64,000 nt of DNA from Laspinema palackyanum D2c. Its GTDB lineage: Bacteria; Cyanobacteriota; Cyanobacteriia; Cyanobacteriales; Laspinemataceae. The notes below the pieces were generated by a model. The model had not been told where the DNA came from and made no database searches. It saw only the letters and a program-made list of their open reading frames with translations. Both the position numbers and the translations under genes were made by a program. Shown in pieces: positions 19,963 through 28,638 of this stretch (position 1 is the stretch's first letter; each line of letters opens with the position of its first letter). The stretch is taken from assembly GCF_025370875.1 (NCBI RefSeq), contig NZ_JAMXFD010000028.1, positions 29,423 to 93,422 on the forward strand, in the 5' to 3' direction.

Positions 19963-20031
19963 ATGACTCTTCCCGATGAAATGGCTTTAATAGAGACAGA
20001 ACCTCAAGCCAGTTCCCCAGGTAACTCATGA
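19963..20031 (+). CDS. Possible 22-codon upstream ORF coupled to the histidine kinase
   Basis: ATG at 19963 opens a short frame (MTLPDEMALIETEP...) whose TGA overlaps the histidine kinase start as ATGA. It has no recognisable family. It could be a leader peptide coupling translation, or chance; the overlap is the only argument. Confidence 0.25.
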   Translation: MTLPDEMALIETEPQASSPGNS

Positions 20032-23000
20032 CGACTTGCTCAATTAATTTGCAACAGTGCGAAGAAAATTTACTCAGTTGGAAGTCTGCGGTGAATCATA
20101 CGGCGATCGTGATGGAAACAGACGATCGCGGGCGAATTACCGAGGTGAATGATAAATTTATAGAAATCTCCGGATATAGTCGCCAGGAAAGTCTTGATCG
20201 CACCCCCGCAATGCTTAATTCTGGCTTTCACCCACCGGAATTTTTTACCCAACTCTGGCAGGCGATCTCTCAAGGTCAAGTGTGGCGCGGTGAAATAAAA
20301 AACAAACGCAAAGATGGCTCAGTTTATTGGGTAGATACAACCCTTACTCCGATTCTGAATAGCGAGGGAATTCCCCACAAATATATTGCCCTTCAATTGG
20401 ACATCACGTCCCAAAAGGAAACCGAAGAAAAATTGACCTTTACTCAACGAAGGTTCCAGCAATTGGCAGCTAACTTACCCGGCGTGATTTATCAATTCCT
20501 GATGTGTCCCGATGGAACGGTATTTTTTCCTTACATGAGTCCGGGATGTCGGGATTTTTTTGAAATTGATCCGGAGTCAATTGAAAAGAATGCCCAGGTA
20601 TTAGTTAACCTAATTCACCCGGATGATTTCCCCAGTTTTTCTAGTTCAGTCGCTATTTCGGCTGAAACCTTAGAACCCTGGCACTGGGAGGGTCGATTTA
20701 TTAACCCCTCGGGTAAAGTGGTCTGGATTGAGGGTCATTCTCGACCAGAAAAGCAAGAAAATGGGGATATTTTATGGGATGGATTGCTGATTGAAATTAC
20801 TGAGCGTAAAATTGCCCTAGAAGCCCTCAGACAGTCCGAACAAAGACTGGGATTACATTTCCAGCAAACGCCTCTAGCGGTGATTGAATGGGATTTGAAT
20901 TTTGAGGTAATGGACTGGAATCCGGCGGCGGAAAAAATGTTTGGGTATTCCAAACATGAAGCGTTGAACCATCATGCAGTGGAACTGCTTGTTCCGGAAA
21001 GCGCCAGAGAGCAAGTTGACCAAGTTTTTCAGGCGTTGTTACAGCAAACTGGGGGGACGCGCAGCACGAATGAAAATTTTACGAAGTCCGGGGAAATTAT
21101 GGTCTGTGAATGGTATAACACGCCGCTGATTGACCCGAATGGGACGGCAATTGGGGTGGCTTCTTTGGTGGAGGATATCACGGAGCGTCAGCACTATCAA
21201 GATGCACTGAAAGCGGCGAATGAAGCGTTAGAACAGCGGGTGGAGGAGCGCACGGGACAGTTACAGGAGGCGATCGCCAAGTTGCAAGGAGAAATGGCGT
21301 CGCGGGAATTGGCGGAAGAGAAATATCGCAGCATTTTTGAAAATGCGATTATGGGGATTTTTCAGACAACTCAGGCGGGGGAATATATCAGTGCAAATCC
21401 AGCTTTGGCGAGGATTTACGGGTATGAGTCACCCCAGGAACTGATGCAGGAACTGCGGAATGTGGATGATCAACTCTATGTAGAGAAAAATCGTCGGAAT
21501 GAGTTTATTGAGGCGATCGCTCAAAATGGAAAAATTTCTGATTTTGAGTCTCAGGTTTACTGCAAAAATGGCGGAATTATTTGGATTGCCGAGAATGCAC
21601 GGGCGGTCCGAGATGAGACGGGAATGTTACTTTATTATGAGGGAACGGTAGAAGAGATTACGAAGCGCAAGCAGACTGAGGCAGCATTGCGGCGATCGGA
21701 GGAACGGTTACAGGAAAAAGCGTTGCGAGAAGCGTTGCTCAATCAACTCACGGAACAGATTCGCCAATCCTTGGATTTAGAGACTATTTTGGCAACAACG
21801 GTGGAAGAAATTCGGGAGTTGTTGCAAATTGAACTCTGTTATTTTAGTTGGTATCGACCGAATGGAATGCCTGGGGAGGGAATGCGATCGCCGCTGCAAT
21901 CCCAGGATTGTCTGGTCCTGAATTGGGAAACGGTGAAAGCAGCGCGATCGCCGGGGGTAGTGAGTCCGTTAGGATTCTATGCTGTGAGTGAATCTTGGTC
22001 CCATCAATGTTTGCAACTCCAACCGATTCGCATTGATGGGGTGGAATCCTATCCCGATAAAACGGTGGTAGAGATTTTTCGCGCCTGGGGGTTTAAATCG
22101 GTGCTTTGCTTGCCGTTACAGACGCATTCGGGTCAAGTGGGGGTTTTAAGTTGCGTCCATTGTAGCCGGGAACGGACTTGGAATGAGAGCGAAGTCGTGT
22201 TAATGCACTCAATTAGCGATCGCCTCACCATTGCGATCGACCAAGCGCAACTCTACGCTCAATCTCGCGCAGCAGCGCAGCAAGCGCGGGACCAAGCGCA
22301 ACGTCTTGAACAAGCATTATATCAACTCACCGAAACCCAAACTCAACTGATTCAAACGGAAAAAATGTCCAGTTTAGGCCAAATGGTGGCCGGAATTGCC
22401 CATGAAATTAATAACCCGGTTACCTTCATTCATGGGAACGCCATTCACGCCTATCAGTATTTTAAAGAACTTCTACCCCTGCTCAAACTCTATCAGCACT
22501 ACTATCCAGAACCAGTTCCGGAAATCCGCGATTTACTTGAAGAACTGGATTTACCCTTTATCTTAGATGATTTGCCGAAAGCCCTCCATTCGATGAAGTT
22601 GGGAACCGAACGAATTCGCCAAATTGTTTTATCGTTGCGAAATTTTTCTCGGTTAGATGAATCCCAAAAAAAGCCGGTTGATATTCATGAAGGCATTGAC
22701 AATACCTTGTTAATTTTACAACACCGAATGTCTCAGATTCAAGTGGTGAAAGGATACGGAAACTTACCGTTAATTGAGTGTTATCCGGGACAATTAAACC
22801 AAGTGTTTATGAACATTCTTGCCAATGCGATCGATGCGGTGGAAGAAGGCAAAGGATTAGCTGTAAAAACGGGAAATAGTAAATTTTCAGAGGCCAACTC
22901 AACTGCCCAAAATCCCTCTCCCACCATTAGTATTCACACTGAACTCACCGAGGATGATTTTGTCGTAATTCGGATTAAAGACAATGGTTCCGGACTGACG

Positions 23001-23192
23001 GAAACGGTAAAAAATCGCTTATTTGACCCATTTTTTACCACCAAGCCAGTGGGTAAAGGCACTGGCTTAGGATTGTCGATTAGCTATCAAATTATTGTGG
23101 AAAAACATCGGGGAATTTTAGACTGTCAGTCCCAACCGGGACGGGGGTCCGAGTTTGTGATTAAGATTCCCAGAACAACGGGTAATAAATAA
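20028..23192 (+). CDS. Multi-PAS/GAF sensor histidine kinase
   Basis: A 1054-aa cytoplasmic sensor kinase with no membrane segments or signal peptide. Domain order is four PAS/PAC repeats (about 18-136, 140-268, 270-397 and 425-555, each ending in a PAC-type DITxxK motif), a GAF domain (about 575-735), a short coiled coil, then the kinase. The phosphoacceptor is H792 in MVAGIAHEINNPV. The catalytic domain has the N box NILANAIDAVE, DNGSGL and GTGLGLSIS. There is no receiver domain and no response regulator gene beside it, so it is an orphan kinase whose ligand is unknown. Confidence 0.92.
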   Translation: MTTCSINLQQCEENLLSWKSAVNHTAIVMETDDRGRITEVNDKFIEISGYSRQESLDRTPAMLNSGFHPPEFFTQLWQAISQGQVWRGEIKNKRKDGSVYWVDTTLTPILNSEGIPHKYIALQLDITSQKETEEKLTFTQRRFQQLAANLPGVIYQFLMCPDGTVFFPYMSPGCRDFFEIDPESIEKNAQVLVNLIHPDDFPSFSSSVAISAETLEPWHWEGRFINPSGKVVWIEGHSRPEKQENGDILWDGLLIEITERKIALEALRQSEQRLGLHFQQTPLAVIEWDLNFEVMDWNPAAEKMFGYSKHEALNHHAVELLVPESAREQVDQVFQALLQQTGGTRSTNENFTKSGEIMVCEWYNTPLIDPNGTAIGVASLVEDITERQHYQDALKAANEALEQRVEERTGQLQEAIAKLQGEMASRELAEEKYRSIFENAIMGIFQTTQAGEYISANPALARIYGYESPQELMQELRNVDDQLYVEKNRRNEFIEAIAQNGKISDFESQVYCKNGGIIWIAENARAVRDETGMLLYYEGTVEEITKRKQTEAALRRSEERLQEKALREALLNQLTEQIRQSLDLETILATTVEEIRELLQIELCYFSWYRPNGMPGEGMRSPLQSQDCLVLNWETVKAARSPGVVSPLGFYAVSESWSHQCLQLQPIRIDGVESYPDKTVVEIFRAWGFKSVLCLPLQTHSGQVGVLSCVHCSRERTWNESEVVLMHSISDRLTIAIDQAQLYAQSRAAAQQARDQAQRLEQALYQLTETQTQLIQTEKMSSLGQMVAGIAHEINNPVTFIHGNAIHAYQYFKELLPLLKLYQHYYPEPVPEIRDLLEELDLPFILDDLPKALHSMKLGTERIRQIVLSLRNFSRLDESQKKPVDIHEGIDNTLLILQHRMSQIQVVKGYGNLPLIECYPGQLNQVFMNILANAIDAVEEGKGLAVKTGNSKFSEANSTAQNPSPTISIHTELTEDDFVVIRIKDNGSGLTETVKNRLFDPFFTTKPVGKGTGLGLSISYQIIVEKHRGILDCQSQPGRGSEFVIKIPRTTGNK

Positions 23193-23199
23193 GTCGAGA

Positions 23200-23646
23200 C
23201 TAAAGGCTGCACTCTCGTTGAGTCACCTCATGGCGATAGCGAAACATATCCCGCAGACGTGCATCTACAAACCACCCCAACATCAAATCAGGAACCCACC
23301 CACCGGGTATGGCATAATCGATCGCATCAATTAACCGAGTTTTCCCATTTTCCGCGATAAATTCATGACGATGAATCCATTGCTCCATCGGTCCTTCCAC
23401 TTGTTCATCAATAAACAATTGATAGGGTTCACAAACTGTATGCCGCGCCAGCCAAGGTACAGGAATCGGGCCTAAAAAAATTTTAAACTCGGAAATCGCC
23501 CCCACTTCTAAACCCCCTTCCCGACGGACAATTTCCACCGGCTGCCAAGGGGGAGTTAGCTGTTGTAAAATATCCGGTCTTTCATGAAAGTTCCAGACCA
23601 CTTCTACGGGAGCATTAATTAGACTAGAATACTTGAAATGTAGCAT
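23200..23646 (-). CDS. SRPBCC (START-like) family protein
   Basis: A 148-aa single-domain protein of the helix-grip fold. It has the family N-terminus FKYSSLINAPVEVVWNFHER, a strand-rich centre and a long C-terminal helix (DARLRDMFRYRHEV). Such proteins bind hydrophobic ligands; in cyanobacteria this type is often labelled cyclase/dehydrase or ligand-binding. Its stop faces the histidine kinase stop 7 bp away (convergent). It precedes the small Cys-rich gene on the same transcript strand. Ligand unknown. Confidence 0.75.
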   Translation of the reverse strand: MLHFKYSSLINAPVEVVWNFHERPDILQQLTPPWQPVEIVRREGGLEVGAISEFKIFLGPIPVPWLARHTVCEPYQLFIDEQVEGPMEQWIHRHEFIAENGKTRLIDAIDYAIPGGWVPDLMLGWFVDARLRDMFRYRHEVTQRECSL

Positions 23647-23666
23647 AAATCACGGGTGTTTTTTAG

Positions 23667-23855
23667 TTAACTTTCGGGTTCGCTGCTGATTTCAACATCT
23701 AGGGTGTCTTCATCGATCTGCAAGTATAAAACATTCGGTTGGCAGCAAATTTGACAATCTTCGACATAAGTCTGATAACTTCCTGCACTCAAATCCACAA
23801 AAATTACATTATCTTCGCCACAATAAGCACAATAATATTCGGCTGTAGTTTGCAT
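23667..23855 (-). CDS. CPxCG-type small zinc-binding protein
   Basis: A 62-aa acidic protein with CAYCGEDN near the N-terminus and CQICCQPN about 26 residues later. These two cysteine pairs fit a small zinc ribbon of the CPXCG-motif family. It sits 20 bp upstream of the SRPBCC gene on the minus strand, so the two are likely one transcript. Function unknown. Confidence 0.75.
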   Translation of the reverse strand: MQTTAEYYCAYCGEDNVIFVDLSAGSYQTYVEDCQICCQPNVLYLQIDEDTLDVEISSEPES

Positions 23856-24043
23856 AAAGTGGGATTGTCATAAAAATCATGAATGATTTAATGTTAACAT
23901 CAATTATTTAATTCAGTTCGGATAGAGATGCACCCCAAATTTTGCCAGAGATGCAGTCTATATGAGCGATCGCTTTTCTGATGGGCTTTATTTTTCCCCG
24001 GCAACTGCTGTACTCTAAGGAGATCATCCTCAATAGTTTTCTG

Positions 24044-24688
24044 ATGGTGCCATTGGACTCTAACCCTTACGCGATCGCCTTCCATACTAGCAGTCCCGAA
24101 CTGGGTCTAGCGTTGAGCAATTTTGCGGAAACCCACCGCTGCCAAACCTGGGAGATGGGGCGATCGCTTGCCACCCACCTGCATTCCTATCTTGCCGAGT
24201 TTATCTCCCCTCAGACTTGGCAGGATTTCGCCTTTCTTGCCGTTGCCAAAGGACCGGGTAGCTTTACCGGGACCCGGATTGGCGTCGTCACCGCCCGAAT
24301 TCTCGCCCAGCAACTCTCTATTCCCTTATTTGCCATTTCTAGTTTAGCGGCAGTCGCCTGGTCCCAAACTCGCCATCAGACGGACCACCAACCGAGGGCG
24401 ATCGCCCTGCAAATGCCCGCCCAACGGGGTCAGCTGTTCACCGCCATTTATGAAATCACACCCACCGCCGCCCTTCCCCTGCTGGCAGATACCGTTCTGA
24501 CTCCACAACAATGGGAAGAGACTCTCGCTGCTTGCGATCGTCCCTATCAACTCATCCAAGTCCCAGAAAATTTAGGGTCTACGGTGTCCAGTCTTTTGGA
24601 ACTCGCCCATTTGGAATGGCAACAGGGGAAACGCCCGCGCAGTTCCGAGGCCCTGCCCTTTTATGGACAGCATCCAGTGGACCAGTAA
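24044..24688 (+). CDS. tsaB: tRNA threonylcarbamoyladenosine biosynthesis protein TsaB
   Basis: Non-catalytic partner of TsaD in making t6A37 on ANN-decoding tRNAs. It has the ASKHA fold start (YAIAFHTSSPELGLAL) and the signature GPGSFTGTRIGVVTARILAQ. I choose the ATG at 24044 (214 aa) because the protein then begins just before the first strand. The frame is open 21 codons upstream, and an AAGGAG lies 21 bases ahead of this ATG, so the exact start is uncertain. Convergent with thf1, with repeats between. Confidence 0.85.
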   Translation: MVPLDSNPYAIAFHTSSPELGLALSNFAETHRCQTWEMGRSLATHLHSYLAEFISPQTWQDFAFLAVAKGPGSFTGTRIGVVTARILAQQLSIPLFAISSLAAVAWSQTRHQTDHQPRAIALQMPAQRGQLFTAIYEITPTAALPLLADTVLTPQQWEETLAACDRPYQLIQVPENLGSTVSSLLELAHLEWQQGKRPRSSEALPFYGQHPVDQ

Positions 24689-24740
24689 AGGCGATCGGCA
24701 ACAACAAAACCGCCTGTTGCAGCTTTATCGGTATAGCCGA

Positions 24741-24815
24741 GGTTAGAAACCGGGGTTCTGTCAAAAACCTGGGGCAATTCGCAACAATTTGGGCGAGAAC
24801 CCCGGTTTCTTGTCC
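24741..24815 (+). repeat. 75-bp dispersed inverted-repeat element, copy 2
   Basis: Same ends as the copies at 15672 and 33615: GGTTAGAAACCGGGGTT at the left and AACCCCGGTTTCTTGTCC at the right, exactly 75 bp. The paired GGGG/CCCC changes in the two arms keep the base pairing, evidence that folding matters. Confidence 0.75.
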
Positions 24816-24846
24816 AGTTTATTTTAATTTTTCATACTATAAATTT

Positions 24847-24962
24847 AGCCCGCGCCGGGCTCTGGGGAACCCTGAGCTAGTCGAAGGGTCGAAGCACGGG
24901 CCCTTCGACGGAGCTGCGGGACAGGCTTTGTTTGTAGAGCCCCACCCTTGAGGGTGCGGGGC
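24847..24962. repeat. Cluster of palindromic REP-like repeats and terminator hairpin
   Basis: Between convergent tsaB and thf1. Contains AGCCCGCGCCGGGCT (24847-24861), CCTGAGCTAGTCGAAGGGT with its partner CCCTTCGACGGAGCTGCGGG, and the hairpin GCCCCACCCT/AGGGTGCGGGGC (24939-24962). The TCGAAGGG/CCCTTCGA motif is widespread as an intergenic palindrome in bacteria. The last hairpin lies 15 bases beyond the thf1 stop and could terminate it. Confidence 0.6.
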
Positions 24963-24977
24963 CAGGGCCGTTATTTC

Positions 24978-25685
24978 TTACTCTGGAGAACCAGGAGGTA
25001 CAGTTGCTGCCCCTTTCTGCTTCGCCCGGTCTTCGCGTTTTTTGCGGTCTGCCGCTAAAATGTCATCCATGACACTGCGCGCTTGAATCATTTTCTCTAA
25101 ATTGCTTCGGTAGAGGTCGAGGTCTTTAGAGAGTTTATCTGGAGGCAGATTCAGCGCAGTACAGATGCTCTGAACCGCATCTTGACGGGATTTTTCGTTT
25201 TTCACCAGTTCTAAGTCAGCTTGTTCGAGAAGGGTAAACAGACCCACGGCAAACAACCGGCTGTACTTAAAGTTGGGTTTAGCGGCGATCGCCCCGAGGA
25301 GACCTTGGAAATCTCCTTCCATTTCGGGCCGGGGGGAACGACTGAGTAACGCCACCATTTCCTCACCAGAATGGCGACTGGCTATTTCCTCTAACCATTG
25401 GGCATCTTGCCGATACTTCTGGGGATCAGCTTCTAACCCCTTGCAGATGCCATTAAAAATCGAAATTTTATCCTCTTCAGGTCGATATCCTTGCATAAAT
25501 CGGTCAAAGGTGGTTACGACTCCGAGGGCATAAATGGGGTCATAATTAAAATCCACATTCACCGACAGCAAGTGCATTTCCACCATCAATTCTTCGACGA
25601 CCCGTCGATAAATCGAGTTAATCGGACGGGTGTGAATGGTATAGAAGGCTCGCTTGGTATCTGATACGGTGCGGACGTTATTCAC
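24978..25685 (-). CDS. thf1: Photosystem II biogenesis protein Thf1/Psb29
   Basis: Thylakoid-formation protein needed for photosystem II repair; it interacts with FtsH protease. The core RAFYTIHTRPINSIYRRVVE and EELMVEMHLLSVNVDFNYDP is highly characteristic. A C-terminal charged coiled coil (RKKREDRAKQKG) follows. I start at the GTG at 25685 (VNNVRTVSDTKRAF, 235 aa), which matches the family N-terminus; an in-frame ATG 33 codons upstream would add an unrelated basic stretch. Divergent from the CpcT/CpeT-family gene, whose start lies about 170 bp away. Confidence 0.92.
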   Translation of the reverse strand: MNNVRTVSDTKRAFYTIHTRPINSIYRRVVEELMVEMHLLSVNVDFNYDPIYALGVVTTFDRFMQGYRPEEDKISIFNGICKGLEADPQKYRQDAQWLEEIASRHSGEEMVALLSRSPRPEMEGDFQGLLGAIAAKPNFKYSRLFAVGLFTLLEQADLELVKNEKSRQDAVQSICTALNLPPDKLSKDLDLYRSNLEKMIQARSVMDDILAADRKKREDRAKQKGAATVPPGSPE

Positions 25686-25858
25686 GGGGTGCGTTTTTAA
25701 GGAGAACTTCCTTTCATTTTCTCTCGTAAACGCACTTTTGCCAACCAACATCCGGGGGATCGCCCTAGGGATCTGGCCCACCATGCTTTAAAATGCAAAA
25801 TCAACCGGAGAGTTCCGGTGGGATTTTTCATGAAAACTTTGCAATTTTTAAATTAAAG

Positions 25859-26494
25859 ATGACCCTGACATCGGAGTTAATCGCCCTGGGGCAATACTTA
25901 GCGGGGGAATTTGATAATCGAGAACAGGCGATCGCTGACCCGGCATGGTATGTCCATCTGCACCTCTGGCAGCGTCCGGTTCCAGTCCAATTATTTCCTG
26001 AACCCAGTCTGACCCTATTTGCCGAACAAGCTAATATTCTCCATCTCGATCGCCCCTATCGGCCTCGAATCATGCAACTGCGACAACTTCCCCAAGGTGA
26101 CAGTCCACCCCAGTTAGAAGTGCAGTATTTCATGCTCAAAGACCCGAATCAATTCCGGGGGGCTGGTCGCCAACCCCATCTCCTCAAACAGCTAAATCCG
26201 GCACAAGTAGAACTCTTGCCCGGATGTACCCTCACCGTCAGCCAGAAATGCTTAACTGACGGGACCTATCATTTTGCTGCATCCTTGCCCTCGGGAGCAA
26301 GATGCTGCTTTCCCTATCAAGGAGAAACTCGCCAAGTGGAACTCGGTTTCGAGGCATCCCCGACTGAACTATTCAGCTTTGACAAAGGCATCGACCCCAA
26401 TACGGGAAAAGCCTTGTGGGGGGCCGTGTTAGGGCCATTCCACTTCACCAAGCGTCACGATTTTTCCGGGGAACTCGTCGGACTCGTAAGATGA
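25859..26494 (+). CDS. CpcT/CpeT-family phycobilin lyase
   Basis: Chromophore lyase that attaches a bilin to a cysteine of a phycobiliprotein beta subunit; CpcT acts on Cys-153/155 of phycocyanin or phycoerythrocyanin beta. The 211-aa product shows the family pattern DPAWYVHLHLWQRPVP, PYRPRIMQL, GTYHFAASLPSGARCCFPYQ and a C-terminal KALWGAVLGPFHFTK. I start at the ATG at 25859 (MTLTSELIAL); the frame is open 22 codons upstream. It indicates phycobilisomes. CpcT versus CpeT cannot be separated here. Confidence 0.85.
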   Translation: MTLTSELIALGQYLAGEFDNREQAIADPAWYVHLHLWQRPVPVQLFPEPSLTLFAEQANILHLDRPYRPRIMQLRQLPQGDSPPQLEVQYFMLKDPNQFRGAGRQPHLLKQLNPAQVELLPGCTLTVSQKCLTDGTYHFAASLPSGARCCFPYQGETRQVELGFEASPTELFSFDKGIDPNTGKALWGAVLGPFHFTKRHDFSGELVGLVR

Positions 26495-26577
26495 AAGCCG
26501 CAGAGCGTTGAGAAGTGCCGGGGATGCCAAACCTAGTCAGAAATTGTCCGGCCCGTTTCTCCAATCCCCTTCCCGCA

Positions 26578-26946
26578 TTAAGTCGCCATGCTCCGGGGTC
26601 CTGCTTCCAGCGCTTCTTCTTCGGTTTCGTAGATTTCAAAGACTGAATCCATCATCGTGACTTCAAAAACCAATTTGGCCTCTGGATGCACGTTACAAAT
26701 ACGGAAACTGCCTTTAACCTTGTCCGCATCTCGCATCCCTGCTACTAGCGACGTCAGACCAGAACTATCAATAAAGTTAACCTGCCCTAAATTAACGACA
26801 ATATGACGACTCAGTTTAGAAATGCACTCCTGTAATTTGAGGCGAAATTGCCACGCGGTGGTAATGTCTAGGCGACCCGTTGGGGCCAATACAATCACCG
26901 TTGTTCCATCCTGGGTCGTATGGGTTTTTTGCTCGATATGAATCAC
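26578..26946 (-). CDS. STAS-domain anti-sigma-factor antagonist
   Basis: A 122-aa single STAS domain of the SpoIIAA/RsbV type. These bind an anti-sigma kinase when unphosphorylated. The phosphoacceptor loop FIDSSGLTSL is present (S61/S62), with the typical GRLDITTAWQFRLKL start. No kinase or phosphatase partner lies next to it, so it acts with partners elsewhere or in a different pathway. Confidence 0.87.
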   Translation of the reverse strand: MIHIEQKTHTTQDGTTVIVLAPTGRLDITTAWQFRLKLQECISKLSRHIVVNLGQVNFIDSSGLTSLVAGMRDADKVKGSFRICNVHPEAKLVFEVTMMDSVFEIYETEEEALEAGPRSMAT

Positions 26947-27100
26947 AGGCCCTCCCTCAATACGCTAGTTGCCTACCTCGCTTTCGTAGTTTAGCAAAAT
27001 CGGAGCCATTGCCCCGATTGAGCTTGACCGAAATTAGCCAAACTGGCTGCTAGAAAAATAGCACAGCGGGGGTTCAAACGATTGGCGGCCTCATAGCTAA

Positions 27101-27194
27101 AGTCGGTTAAAAACCGACTAAAAACGTTAGCCCCTAAGACTTTCAGTCGGTTTCAACCGACTTAATCTGTTAGGCGGGGGTTTAAACCCCCGCC
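27101..27194. repeat. Three palindromes downstream of hemF
   Basis: AGTCGGTTAAAAACCGACT (27101-27119), AGTCGGTTTCAACCGACT (27145-27162), and a perfect 22-bp palindrome with half GGCGGGGGTTT (27173-27194). The first two are variants of one unit; the last lies 11 bases beyond the hemF stop and may terminate it. They fill most of the 26947-27205 spacer, where I see no gene. Confidence 0.7.
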
Positions 27195-27205
27195 AGGTGT
27201 TGCCT

Positions 27206-28237
27206 TTAATTACCCGTCCACTCCGCCCAATTTTGCGGTTTCAAAAAGGTTTCGTAGAGTTCCGCTTCTGGGGTGTTCGGTTCTGGTTGATAGCAGTATT
27301 CCCAACGAACCAAAGGCGGCAGAGACATTAAAATCGACTCGGTGCGCCCATTGGTCTGGAGTCCAAAAATCGTGCCGCGATCGTACACCAGGTTAAATTC
27401 GACATACCGTCCCCGGCGATACAGTTGGAAATTGCGTTCGCGATCGCTATATTCCATGCCCGAACGACGCTCAACAATGGGCCGATAAGCGGGTAAAAAC
27501 GATCGCCCGCAATCTTGAGCAAAGGCAAACAACGCTTCCCAACTGCGCTGGGGAGGGGTGCCAATTTGGCGACTATATTCCGCTGCGGGTCCTGTGGGGT
27601 CTGGGCCGCGATAGAGTTCGCTTTGACCATCTTGGTAGTCGAAAAACAGGCCACCCACCCCTCGGGTTTCGTCGCGATGCTTCAGGTAAAAATATTCATC
27701 ACACCAGAGTTTGAAAACCTTGTAATACTCATCATGGTGGCGATCGCAAGTTGCTTTCAAGGTTTTGTGAAAATGGGCCGCATCTTCAGCAAATGGATAA
27801 TAAGGCGTCAAATCGGCCCCGCCTCCAAACCACCACACCGGCCCTGCTTCAAAATATCGATAGTTTAAATGAACCGTGGGAACGTAAGGATTGCGGGGGT
27901 GCAACACCATCGAAGTCCCCGTGGCATAGAAGCGATGGCCTTCAGCCTCGGGACGTTGTTTTAAAATAGAAGGCGGCAGATGATCGCCCCACACTTCAGA
28001 AAAATTCACGCCCCCTTGTTCAAAGATGTTGCCCTCGCGCATCACCCGAGAACGGCCCCCGCCCCCTTCCGGGCGGTCCCAAGAATCTTCTTTAAATGTG
28101 CCAAGGCCATCGAGTTCTGCCAACCCTTGACAAATTTCATCTTGTAGCGACTGCATAAACTGACTGACTCGTTCTTTCGAGTCATCCGGTGGCAAATTCT
28201 GAGTAGAGGTGGCCTCAAAAGTCGAAGAAACTGTCAT
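27206..28237 (-). CDS. hemF: Oxygen-dependent coproporphyrinogen III oxidase
   Basis: Converts coproporphyrinogen III to protoporphyrinogen IX with O2, serving heme and chlorophyll synthesis. The 343-aa protein has the family motifs [49 protein letters not shown] and the C-terminal [16 protein letters not shown]. Length is normal for the cytoplasmic enzyme. Palindromic repeats follow the stop. Confidence 0.96.
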   Translation of the reverse strand: MTVSSTFEATSTQNLPPDDSKERVSQFMQSLQDEICQGLAELDGLGTFKEDSWDRPEGGGGRSRVMREGNIFEQGGVNFSEVWGDHLPPSILKQRPEAEGHRFYATGTSMVLHPRNPYVPTVHLNYRYFEAGPVWWFGGGADLTPYYPFAEDAAHFHKTLKATCDRHHDEYYKVFKLWCDEYFYLKHRDETRGVGGLFFDYQDGQSELYRGPDPTGPAAEYSRQIGTPPQRSWEALFAFAQDCGRSFLPAYRPIVERRSGMEYSDRERNFQLYRRGRYVEFNLVYDRGTIFGLQTNGRTESILMSLPPLVRWEYCYQPEPNTPEAELYETFLKPQNWAEWTGN

Positions 28238-28638
28238 AATGTCAAATTATTTTCTGCTGCGGGATAGAGATCTGCCTGTCAAGAGCGATCGAAATCTCAG
28301 CGGTGGATAACGCGATCGCACCCTTGATGAAATCTTTAGCCCTTCTCTCGATCAAGCTGACCGACTCTTGGAAAAATCCTATCTTAATCTCTGCCCTTAT
28401 CCACTGCCTTTAAAAATTCTACATATTACTACAAAAAAAGATACATTAGGAAAACACCTAGTGTTTCAGCAGGCAACTCGTTCTAGGGGAAGCAAACAAC
28501 CCAGGCGATCGGGCAGTAATTGCGCCTTCCCAACCGGGAAACCACAGCCACTCAACGAGCCAAAACTCAACCCCGACCTTCCCCTAAAATAACGACTGTC
28601 TGCCTGATCCGTCCGAGAGAGGAGAAACAGGCAAACCA
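28238..28638. other. Divergent spacer between hemF and the Mrp gene
   Basis: 401 bases without a credible gene. It must hold the hemF promoter (minus strand) and the Mrp-gene promoter (plus strand). A GAGAGGAGAAAC ribosome-binding site precedes the ATG at 28639. I see no repeat or clear promoter pair. Confidence 0.5.

Noticed and set aside
28368..28592. A 74-codon plus-strand frame between hemF and the Mrp gene
   Set aside because: Low-complexity, no family match and no ribosome-binding site; the spacer is better explained as a divergent promoter region.
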